Position numbers and translations under genes: made by a program | Shown here: piece after piece, positions 21,027 through 29,695 of the stretch | How positions within the stretch are numbered: the first letter of the stretch is position 1 | Layout: every line of letters begins with the position of its first letter | DNA from: Zea mays | Taxonomy: Eukaryota > Streptophyta > Magnoliopsida > Poales > Poaceae | Length of the DNA stretch: 64,000 bases | Direction of reading: 5' to 3' | Assembly (NCBI RefSeq): GCF_902167145.1 | Contig: NC_050097.1 | Span: forward strand, 46,422,095 to 46,486,094 | Notes under the pieces: generated by a model | The model's input: the letters and a program-made list of their open reading frames with translations, nothing else | The model's database searches: none | What the model was told of the DNA's origin: nothing

Positions 21027-22039
21027 GGTACTATTGTAAAAACATCTGAAATGTAATATGTGTAATACCTTGTAACCCTGAATGTAATATACTTGTTTTT
21101 TATGGTTCAATTCTTTACGATGCATGAAATTTTACATACGTACCGTTTTTGAGTCTTTGACGAAAAAACACCTTCCCTTCTTTTCATGCTTCGTGAAGAA
21201 GAATTTTCATTTATCACAACAATATCCATAGAGTTCTGATGAAGAATATCCAAGCTTCGTGAAGATATATTCCGAAGCTACACTTCCGAAGATCAATAGT
21301 GTATCTCCTTGTGACTTAGCATGAATTTCCCCTTTTTCAAAACATTCTTCCGAAGATCGATATTGTGTCCCCTTCTTGTGCCATATGCAGCATGATGTAT
21401 GATGCTTATGCTATGCGAAGTGATGTGATGATGTTATGCTATGTAAAATGGTATTTATTCCGAAGATACACGCACATCCCTGCATTAAAACACATAATCT
21501 TTTTAAATCAGCGTTGACTTTTCGCTGTAAGCCTCCCTTAGGAGCTTCTTCGCCTTTTACTTCAGCGGAATCAGCGTTTATTTTTCGCTGTAAGCCTCCC
21601 TTAGGAGCTTCTTCGCCTTTTACTTTCGGCGGTATTCGCGTTGACTTTTCGCGCTTCGCCTTTTACTTAGGCGGTATCAACGTTTATTTTTCGCTGTAAG
21701 CTCTGCATTCCCTTTGGAACGACTTTGGAGCAGAAAACTTACACTGCGCTCCCTTTGGAACGGCTTTTTGTAACTTCAGCAAACTTACTCTGCGTTCCTT
21801 AGAACGACTTTTTGTTGCTTCGAAGAATTCATAGCGTTCCTTTTAAAATAAGTTTTTGATAATTCGAAGGTCCTCCTTGCTATCGCAAATCTTTAAGCTT
21901 CAATCAACTTAAGCTTGTGAGGAAGATATATTTTCCTTGTGGCAAACAATGAAACTATTACATGATATTTAAAAAGTGTCCTTTATTACACAGAAAATAA
22001 AACTGACTGGCAAAGACTGCTATCAAGGTAGGATATTTG
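21027..22039. other. Spacer between antisense gene and gag, Zeon-like element
   Basis: AT-rich 3' flanking sequence of the antisense gene up to about 21430, then short repeats. At 21509-21700 a unit of about 66 bp occurs two and a half times, with core cgctgtaagcctccctta and gagcttcttcgcctttta. A related purine/pyrimidine theme (gcgctccctttggaacg-like) repeats at 21700-21845. No coding frame is supported. Confidence 0.65.
21509..21700. repeat. ~66 bp tandem repeat, 2.5 copies
   Basis: Two near-identical copies start near 21509 and 21575. A shortened third at 21641-21700 keeps gttgacttttcgc and cgccttttacttnggcggtat-like parts. Confidence 0.75.
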
Positions 22040-23557
22040 TCAATAAATGTGCTTCGACTCTGGCACAGTGCTATTGACTGTGCGAGCTTCGGACTGTTCT
22101 CTGAAGTCCCTTTGCTGTTGAGCATATTGGCCCCCTTCTGGCTGCTGGCCTTGCTGCATCGGTGGTGGAGGCGGAGGCTGTTGCCAGGAAGCTTGAGGTT
22201 GACTCGCCGAAGCAACAGAGACTGCAGGATGGTTGCCTACATATTCTGGGATATAAGGCGAATGATACGAAGCAGTGTGCATGACCTGCTTCGGCTGACC
22301 CTGTTGTGCTGCAGCTTCGGCTATCTCCTTTTGCTTCTGGATGGTAACATGGCACATCCTGGTGGTATGGCCCTTGTTTTCACCACAGAACAAGCAAAAT
22401 ATTCTCCTTGGTTGATCTCCAAATCTTCCGCCGAAGCCCCTGGCCCCTCTGCCTTTTGGAGCTGGCGGCCGGAAGGAGCTTTGCTGTTGCCCCGAAGCCT
22501 GTGAGGAGCACTGTGGCCTTTGTTGCTGACTCCCCTTATCATCATTTTGAGTAGAGTTGTGAATTGACCTGACGTGCCTTGGATAAAATCTTCCTCCGAA
22601 GCCCTTGGTCATTTCGGAAAACCTGAAAGCCTCCTCCCTTCTTTGACGAAAATCATTGTCGGCACGAATGTACTCGTCCATCTTCTGGAGCAGCTTCTCC
22701 AAAGTTTGAGGAGGCTTCCTAGCAAAGTATTGAGCTGAAGGTCCTGACCGAAGTCCCTTGATCATGGCCTCAATGACAATTTCGTTGGGCACTATTGGTG
22801 CCTGTGCCCTCAAACGCAAGAACCTCCGGACATACGCCTGAAGGTATTCTTCGTGATCCTGGGTGCACTGGAATAGAGCTTGAGCAGTGACCGGCTTCGT
22901 CTGAAACCCTTGGAAGCTGGTTAACAACATGTCCTTCAGCTTTTGCCATGAAGTGATCGTTCCTGGTCGAAGGGAGGAATACCAGGTTTGAGCAACACTC
23001 CTGACAGCCATAACAAAAGATTTTGCCATGACTGCAGTATTGCCACCATACGAAGATACTGTTGCTTCGTAGCTCATCAAAAACTGCTTCGGGTCTGAAT
23101 GGCCGTCGAATATGGGAAGCTGAGGCGGCTTGTAGGACGGAGGCCAAGGTGTAGCCTGCAGCTCAGCGGACAGAGGAGAAGCATCATCAAAAGCAAAATT
23201 TCCATGATGGAAATTGTCATACCAGTCATCTTCGTTGAGGAAACCCTCCTGATGAAGGTCTTTGTGCTGAGGCCTTCGGTTCTGTTCATCCTGAGTAAGA
23301 TGACGAACTTCTTCAGAGGCTTCGTCTATCTGCCTTTGCAGTTCAGCTAGCCTGGCCATCTTTTCCTTCTTCCTCTGTACCTGTTGATGAAGCATCTCCA
23401 TGTCTCTGATTTCTTGGTCTAGCTCATCCTCTGGCGGTGTCGGGCTGATAGCCTTCCTTTTCTGGCTTCGGGCCTCCCAAAGGGAGAGAGTCTCCTGATT
23501 GGGGTCCAGCGGTTGCAGAGCTGCAGCCCCAGTTGCTGAAGCTTTCTTCAGCGCCAT
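22040..23557 (-). CDS. Zeon-like element Gag polyprotein
   Basis: An intact frame of 505 codons from ATG 23557, about 75 bases inside the 5' LTR. Gag packages the element's RNA into cytoplasmic particles. The N-terminal part has a charged coiled-coil stretch (about residues 48-90). The capsid-like retrotransposon gag domain spans roughly residues 150-290 (PIFDGHSDPKQFLMSYEATV, later RFLRLRAQAP). A zinc knuckle (about 22353-22397) has spacing C-X2-C-X5-H-X4-C. The C-terminus is Gln/Pro-rich. No stop or frameshift is visible, in contrast to every other retroelement frame in the window, which fits the near-identical LTRs. No protease or pol follows; the next sequence is the spacer. Pol functions would have to come from a related autonomous element. 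Confidence 0.92.
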   Translation of the reverse strand: MALKKASATGAAALQPLDPNQETLSLWEARSQKRKAISPTPPEDELDQEIRDMEMLHQQVQRKKEKMARLAELQRQIDEASEEVRHLTQDEQNRRPQHKDLHQEGFLNEDDWYDNFHHGNFAFDDASPLSAELQATPWPPSYKPPQLPIFDGHSDPKQFLMSYEATVSSYGGNTAVMAKSFVMAVRSVAQTWYSSLRPGTITSWQKLKDMLLTSFQGFQTKPVTAQALFQCTQDHEEYLQAYVRRFLRLRAQAPIVPNEIVIEAMIKGLRSGPSAQYFARKPPQTLEKLLQKMDEYIRADNDFRQRREEAFRFSEMTKGFGGRFYPRHVRSIHNSTQNDDKGSQQQRPQCSSQASGQQQSSFRPPAPKGRGARGFGGRFGDQPRRIFCLFCGENKGHTTRMCHVTIQKQKEIAEAAAQQGQPKQVMHTASYHSPYIPEYVGNHPAVSVASASQPQASWQQPPPPPPMQQGQQPEGGQYAQQQRDFREQSEARTVNSTVPESKHIY

Positions 23558-23615
23558 AGCGAAGGTTTATGATCGCCGAAGGTGTTCAAAAACTCAAAGA
23601 GTGGAAGTGAGTTCA

Positions 23616-23631
23616 CCGGAGGTGGGCGCCA
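23616..23631 (-). promoter_or_regulatory. Primer-binding site, Zeon-like element
   Basis: The minus strand reads TGGCGCCCACCTCCGG one base after the 5' LTR. TGGCGCC starts are common in plant Gypsy elements; the tRNA is not assigned. Confidence 0.7.
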
Positions 23632-23632
23632 A

Positions 23633-24306
23633 TGTTGGGGACTTGTTCTCAAATGCTATGAGTTAAGAACAAGGCAACACAAAAAATGTTAAACGTTAAA
23701 GTCCTTCATCCTTCGAAGCATTATTTCCCTTGGGGATATAATGATTTTCGGACGAAGGTTATGAAGGACATACATACCTTCATAAACACAACATATAATG
23801 ATGAAGAAGAAAACATATGAAATATAAAGGATAACATAAACAATTATATATCACTCTCAACTCATTTCTATCTTATCATTATGGAAGAATATAAATGATA
23901 TCAAATTACAAATGTACCTTCGGCTTGAAAGAAGGTAAAAGTACAAGTGTGACGCAAAAGCAAATGCCAAGTCCGCGTGAACAGTACGGGGCACTGTTCA
24001 CCTATTTATAGGCACGGGGCACAGCCCATATAAAATTACACCCATGCCCTTTACATTTGGTAGTAATTCTATAGTAATCCACCGAGGTCTGAATAGCCTT
24101 TTTATCTTTAAGTCGGTTCCCTTTTCTGCTATCACGCCGAAGCTTTCCTGCTCGCATCTTCGGCGCTGTATCAACCTTCGTGTTGTTTGAGCTTCTCCTA
24201 CTGTGATGTCAATTCGAGTCCGAAGATACCTGTTCACACATTATACTCCAGAAACACTGTTAAATCATGCTTTTTGAGGACCTTCGGAAGCCGAAGGCCC
24301 CCAACA
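23633..24306 (-). repeat. Zeon-like element, 5' LTR
   Basis: 674 bp. TATA box on the minus strand (complement of 24002-24010), which would drive gag. Almost identical to 16915-17589. Confidence 0.93.
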
Positions 24307-25298
24307 CCGGTCCTTATACGAAGGGACAATCCTTCTGCTCATGCCTAAACCAGCTGAGCCATCACCTTAGGCCCTCCCCTAAACCAGGGAGTCCCTGATC
24401 ATCCCTACTCAAAGGTGACAAGGGTGAAAACCCTTCATCATACACATTCTGAAAAGCATTTTCTTTTGAAAACTCACACCCTTTTCTCAAATCATTTGTA
24501 ACAAATATATTAAGGATTGATTGCGGCAAGCGGCTAGGTGGCCATAATAACTTGTCTCAAAATCATATCATGCATAAAATAACAGGTTGGGGGTTGTGGT
24601 TGAAAAATCATAGGTAATTTATGCATCAAAGGGATCCAGTGAGCTTGTCGTGCTTATCCAGCGAAGGGGGAAGGAGAGCTCGCGGAACTGGCTTCTGGCT
24701 CCACCGCCTGGTGTAGACTTGCAGATCTGGCCTCCAAGAGACGACACGAACGCTCCGATAACTATGCAACATGAACAAGCAAACATACAAACCAGCAAGT
24801 ATACCAACAAATATTTAGTATATTGGTCAGAATAGCGATATATGGATGGGTAGAGTCTTGAGTAGAATCTGTGTCATGTGGTGTTGTGATATTACTGGTG
24901 GTGGAGTGGAGGTGCTTACCAGGAGGGTGGACTAGAGACGAAGACACTATGCGTGTAGCCGGCAGAGCAGAGTAACTGAGTGGGTGGGGTGTTTGCCTTG
25001 GCTGAGGGTGTTGAGTGTGTGTGGAGAGGGAGAGGATAGCTGGGTGTATTTATAGCTGGGTGTATGTGGTGTAGTACAGTGAAGTTCACTGTTGGTGAGA
25101 ATAGTGACGAATGAATCGCCTGACTTAGTATGAACAGGAGAGTTATAAGCAGAATATGGGACAAGAGTATTTTGGGAGTTTTCTGGAATATGGACCATGC
25201 TTAAGGGATGACATGGTTGGATAGGGAATAGTTTGATAAGAATTTAGAAACGAGAATTATTGGAATCTGAGTTTGGGAGCCTGGTTCGAAGGAATCTC

Positions 25299-25353
25299 AA
25301 AGTTAAGCGTGCTCAACTTGGAGAAACCTAGGATGGGTGACCAGATGGGAAGT
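25299..25353 (+). other. 5S rRNA-like Pol III control region in T LTR (copy 1)
   Basis: AAGTTAAGCGTGCT (25300-25313) equals plant 5S rRNA box A. CTAGGATGGGTGACC (25328-25342), three other bases and TGGGAAGT (25346-25353) match box C with 23 of 26 bases. The 14-base gap between the blocks compares with 15 in 5S rRNA. The 5' third and the 3' end of 5S rRNA are not recognisable and no TTTT terminator follows closely, so this is a 5S-derived promoter-like block and not a 5S gene. It is antisense to the element. Confidence 0.75.
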
Positions 25354-25474
25354 TCCCACTGGAAGGGAAATCATAGTCACCGGAGTTCGTATGACTGGAA
25401 TATGGGTCTGGCTGGTCTTAGGTGGACTGGACAGCATGATGTATGAGTAGTTAAAATTTGGGGTGATCGGCTAA

Positions 25475-26050
25475 TCGATGAATAGTAACGATGAATAGTA
25501 ACGATGAATAGTGACGACAAAAAGTTACTATAGATATCATAGATGAGTAGTAACGATGATAAATAGTAACGATGATGAATAGTATCGATGGTGAATAGTG
25601 TCGGTGAATAGTAACGTTGAATAGTGATGGTGAATAGTTCGTATGAACGAACGATGAACGATAAATAGGAACGATGAACGCTGAATAGTAACTATGAAGG
25701 AACGAACGATCGAATGATCGGACGAACGAACGATCAGAATTTCGGCAGCATAACGGCAGGACAAAGATTATCTTGAAGAACGATGAATAGGGACTATGAA
25801 CGAACGATGAACGATGAATAGGAACTATGAACGAACGATGAACGATCGAATGATCGAACGAACGAACGATCGGAATTTCGGTAGCATAACGGCAAGAAAA
25901 AGATTATTTGGATGAACGAACGGACGAACGATCGAACGAACGGACGAACGAACGAACCATGAACGATCGGACGAACGATCGAACGATCGGACGAACGAAC
26001 GAACAAACTAAGAACAGGGGACGAACGATCGAAGAACGATCGAACGATCC
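25475..26050. repeat. GATGAATAGTAACG / GAACGAACGATC repeat array (T LTR, copy 1)
   Basis: Begins with tandem ATGAATAGTAACG-like units, then GAACGAACGATGAACG units. A block of 136 bp is duplicated: aatttcggcagcataacgg near 25737 recurs as aatttcggtagcataacgg near 25873. The GATCGAACGATCG runs are partly self-complementary. Confidence 0.85.
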
Positions 26051-26156
26051 TTGTGCTAGTGTGTGCTTGTGTGGAACATGGAGTGGGTGTGTGTGGGGGG
26101 GGAAGAGAGTTGCCATGAAATGGCTTGGGGTGGGATGAGAGGAGGCCCTTGCCCCT

Positions 26157-26165
26157 CTATTTATA
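26157..26165 (-). promoter_or_regulatory. TATA box, T LTR (3' copy)
   Basis: Minus strand TATAAATAG, followed by a GAGGGGCAAGGGCC-like stretch. The 5' LTR has the same box at 46325-46333. Confidence 0.6.
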
Positions 26166-26673
26166 GCCATGGTGGGGGGATTAGGGGGAGGAGTGAGAGG
26201 ATTAGTGGGAGGATGAGAGGATTAGTGGGAGATTAGCATGTATTTGTCTTGTATAAGTGAGATTAGCTTGGAGAGCTCACGTATGACACTGGAGGCATAC
26301 GTATACGTATGAGCATGAGAAAAGTTATGAAGAAAATATTTGTAGGGACTTGAAAAATGATTATGAAGGTATTTCTTAGGAAGAAAATACTTGGAGATAT
26401 ATTGGTGGAATATTTGGGCAATATTTCTGGAAAGAATTTGAGGGGGATCACTGGGGAATATCTGGGCAGTATTTCTGAAAAGAAATTGAGGGTGATCACT
26501 AGGGAAATATTTGTAGAGTATTTTGAGGAGGATTTTGGAAAGAATATAGACCACTATATTTTATTTGCTGATATCAACTTGCAAACAAACATTTTGAAAT
26601 GAAATTTGAAATTCATTTTGAATTTAGAGAAAGTTTGAGAAAATTTCAGGATTTGAATTTTTGGGATGCTACA

Positions 26674-26692
26674 AATCTACCCCACTTAAAAG
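26674..26692 (-). promoter_or_regulatory. Polypurine tract of element T
   Basis: The minus strand reads CTTTTAAGTGGGGTAGATT, directly before the 3' LTR. This is the common form in Tekay/Del-like elements. A second AAGTGGGGTAG occurs about 430 bases inside the element (27106-27120). Confidence 0.75.
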
Positions 26693-28518
26693 AAATCTCG
26701 TCCTCGAGATTTGACTTAGAAGGGTTATGGGTATAGCTTTACTTCAGCTACATATCTTCATTTTGCAGACTCTTCGAGGAGATAGAGCTTCAACAAAATC
26801 TGGCCTTTGAGGGGCATCTGGTTGCTGATTGCAAACGCTGATTCTGGCTACTCAAAGAATCATCTTCAGGCTTCTAGGTTTCGCTTGGCAGCTAGCTTAT
26901 TGAAGAAGCATCGATGCCGACATGCAAACCTTCCTCTTGCGAACTTCCACATGGATTTCTTCTTTGATTAGTCTTCTGGTGCTTCATCAACAAAACTTGG
27001 GTGACCACTTCTTATCCAGAAACTTATATGCTTTGATGATCTGGTCCTCCACAAACTTGCTACAGGCCTTCTTCTTTTTCTCCATAGCAGGAACCTTATT
27101 GGAACACTACCCCACTTAAAATGAATGAGGGTAGATCTCTTGAATCTTGGGGATTTGAACTCCTTGAAGTACCTCATAACAAGGGTGTTACGGGGCCTTC
27201 TTCTGCTGTTGCTGCTTGAGCAGGCTGCGGAGAGATGACTGACACAGGGTTGATTCTGGGACAACCTTCTTCTCATCTTCTCTTCACTATCTTCTTTTCA
27301 CTAACCCTTTCTTTCTCTTTACTCTTCCCACTGGGGGATTCTATCGATGAGTATTACCATCATACAGAGGAGGAAACCAAAGACTATGAACCATGTGCAA
27401 CAGTCTTCAATCCAAGAATCACCAAGCATTGTGATCTTAGGGGCGAGGGAGTGGAAAATGGAGTTGCTTGGGATTTGGCAGAGGGGATTTTATCAGGTGG
27501 GTGTGTGCTTTGGATGGGAATTGAGGGAGCTGGTGTGGGGGTTTTATAGGCGAGCGAGGGTGTTTGGTTGTGGAGTAGTGGTGATGGAGTAGGTGCTACA
27601 CGGCAGCGGGTGCGATAAGGGGAGGGGGGCCTGGTGTTGCCGACGATGATGGCGGTGGGTGCGCTGCAAAAGGGGGCGTGGGGGCGGTGCTAGTGCGCAT
27701 GGAGGCGGGCACTCGTGCGGGGGCACGGGTGAGTGGTGGGGTCAATGACCCTGATGTTTGTGGTCTCTGGTTCCAAGAATCTTTGCCTCTCTGTATGGTA
27801 ATAACTCCTTCTGTCCTCTTTTCCTGTTTACTTTGACTCAGGGGCAGTGCTTTGATTCCCACGGTCGGTCCTTTTGACTGAGCGGCTGGACTGGTTTCTT
27901 CTATAGCTTGTTCCAGGCTTCAAGGGTAAACTTCCCGGTATCTTCTTGGGTAAGGCACTTTGCTCTTGAGTTGGGTTAAGGGGAGAATGGAAGCATAAGA
28001 TGAGGATTAGCTCTAATTTGTTATCTATGTTTTTAGAGAAAACCTTTCTTAAAAAGAAAGAAAACACACAAGCTCAACAATGATAAGCACAAACAAATCA
28101 AATGTTTTGAATAAGGGAGGAATAGAGTTTTCCAAATCACGAACTACTTGGATTTGGGGGCTAAGCATAACTACTATTGCTTGGCTCCTGAATTGAGAAC
28201 TATGCAACTTATGAGCACTAACGTTAAAGCATCACATATGCACTCAAAAGGGGAGAAAACATCAAGCAAAATTCATTTTGAAATGCCCTAGGGGGCCACA
28301 CAAATAGAGTTTTGCAAAACACGAGTCTACACGATTACCTTTCATACATGCAGGGCTCTAGCCAAAGTGAAGAAAAACTTCACTACCCAATGCATGCAGA
28401 GGACTGGGCATAACTAACTTCAGATCTGACAACTTCTCTTCTGGCAAGGCTGGCACACAACTTCAATCTGAGACATCTCCTGGATGGGTCAAGAGGGAGC
28501 TGATGTTGATGACTCCTT
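26693..28518 (-). other. Element T interior, non-coding part
   Basis: No gag-pol homology and no convincing frame on either strand. Minus-strand features: a duplicated polypurine motif at 27106-27120 and a TATA-type CTATAAAACC (complement of about 27541-27550) in the middle. 27596-27740 is GC-rich and low in complexity. The rest is AT-rich. Confidence 0.6.
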
Positions 28519-29579
28519 CTAGCAACTGAGATGGCAACACGGGGTTGAACTCTTCTTCAAGCTGGACTGGCTCTTGTAACTCCTCAGAGGGCGGCGGTGC
28601 TGGCGGGGTGCTTGCAGCTTCTTCTTGATCTCATGGGATGGTGCTGGAATCTTCTTCATGGCGAGGAGCTCAAACAACTCTGGCGGGGGATCTCGGAAGG
28701 ACTCGGGGTGTTCTTGCTTATCCATAGCCTGAGGGAAGACTGGAATTCCTTCCAAGACTATGGCTCCTTTCGGGAGTTCCCAAGCCTTCTTTTCTCCTCT
28801 GGTAGAGACCAGGTGACCTTCAAGAATCTGGGGATCTTCGGCTCTCATGGGTTGAACAGGGTTGGATGAAGCGGGCTCTTGGATACGCAGGGCTCTACGT
28901 TGGTTATTGGTGACCAAGTAGGCCTCCATCAACTTCTGGACGTGCTCATCCTTGGCTTGCTTCAGGGCTTCCACAGCAATGACTTCACGACTTTCCAAGG
29001 CAGCTACACGGGCTTGAGCTGTGGTGAGATCCACATGGAGTTGACGGTTGCGCTTCTCTGCATCTTCTGCTCGGGCAATCATCTGACGGTGGTGCCGAGC
29101 CAAGAAATCATACTGTGCATCAAGGATGAGTAGGTATGCAGTGAGGTACATGACTGTGGGTCGTCCTCAAGCAGCTGCTTCCCTTCCAATGCACGCATCC
29201 TGGCCATCCAAACTGGACGGTCTCTCTGAAAGGGCGGAAAGAATCTGAGCGGGGTGTCGGCCACTTCTTCTTCATAGATCTGACACAGGGCCCTCAATGC
29301 CTTGCGAGCGACGACTTGGCAGGTGTCTTTGAATCTGTGCCCAGCAGCAGTGACACTCCATTCCACATGGTGTGGACTGGACCCAATGTATACAATCACG
29401 ACACACTTCTCTGTGCCATGCTCGACGAATTCACGACCATCATACTCTGGCTGGCTCCTGATTCCGAGGCGAATTGTGTCTGCTCTCAGCAACTTGGGGA
29501 AACCATCTTCATTCTGGCAAAAGCTGGTTTGGCAACGAACCTCCATCTGACTTCTGAGACAAGGAAAGGGGGAAAGCAT
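28519..29579 (-). pseudogene. Element T internal protein, frameshifted, family unknown
   Basis: Two overlapping minus-strand frames, 29579-29079 (166 codons) and 29151-28519 (210 codons), read best as one ORF broken by a 1-base shift near 29151-29165. It starts at ATG 29579, about 115 bases inside the 5' LTR, where gag would normally be. The first part is a compact segment without cysteine clusters (GTEKCVVIVYIGSSPHH, then KDTCQVVARKALRALCQIYE). The second is a heptad-rich coiled coil (RAEDAEKRNRQLHVDL onward) and a proline-rich tail. It lacks the capsid motif, a zinc knuckle, DSG and YVDD. I do not recognise the family, though similar hypothetical proteins are, in my memory, frequent in grass genome annotations. 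A structural or packaging role is only a guess from position. Confidence 0.6.
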
Positions 29580-29681
29580 TTTTGAAATGGAGGGACGAGA
29601 GCAAGATTTTTTTAAGAAAATAGTTTTGACTCAAAAACTTTTGGATCAGGCTAAGGGTTACGTCCTGTGGCCAACCTAAAA

Positions 29682-29693
29682 GCTCCGATACCA
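29682..29693 (-). promoter_or_regulatory. Primer-binding site of element T (initiator Met tRNA type)
   Basis: The minus strand reads TGGTATCGGAGC two bases after the 5' LTR, one change from the usual TGGTATCAGAGC. The Tekay-like element at 36056 has the identical 12-mer. This fixes the minus orientation of T. Confidence 0.85.
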
Positions 29694-29695
29694 CC

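Larger units (their letters stand above)
16915..24306 (-). mobile_element. Zeon-like non-autonomous Gypsy element with antisense gene
   Basis: 7392 bp, read on the minus strand: 5' LTR 23633-24306, primer site, gag 23557-22040, spacer with short tandem repeats, an antisense gene on the plus strand, polypurine tract, 3' LTR 16915-17589. No protease, RT or integrase is present. Length, LTR size and LTR start TGTTGGGGGCCTTCGGCTTC (minus strand) fit maize Zeon-1 as I remember it; Zeon is thought to rely on the autonomous Cinful. TSD ctggt (16910-16914) and ccggt (24307-24311). Confidence 0.85.
24312..26673 (-). repeat. Element T 3' LTR, proximal part
   Basis: Rest of the left LTR, ending GATGCTACA at 26673. 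It holds a 5S rRNA-like block (25299-25353, plus strand), an array of GAACGATC/GATGAATAGTAACG-type repeats (25475-26050), and a minus-strand TATA box (26157-26165). Confidence 0.9.

Noticed and set aside
25299..25353. A functional 5S rRNA gene
   Set aside because: Only the internal control region is recognisable; the 5' third and the 3' end of 5S rRNA are missing and no nearby T-run terminator follows. Described as a 5S-derived block instead.
24998..26170. CRISPR-like array in the GAACGATC repeats
   Set aside because: Units are short, degenerate and without unique spacers; this is an LTR satellite in a plant genome.
15891..26673. Element T read on the plus strand
   Set aside because: No primer site follows the left LTR on the plus strand, whereas the minus strand has the initiator-Met site after the right LTR and a polypurine tract before the left LTR.
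28519..29579. Programmed frameshift in the element T ORF
   Set aside because: No slippery heptamer or following structure is obvious near 29150; a simple indel is enough to explain it in a degenerate copy.
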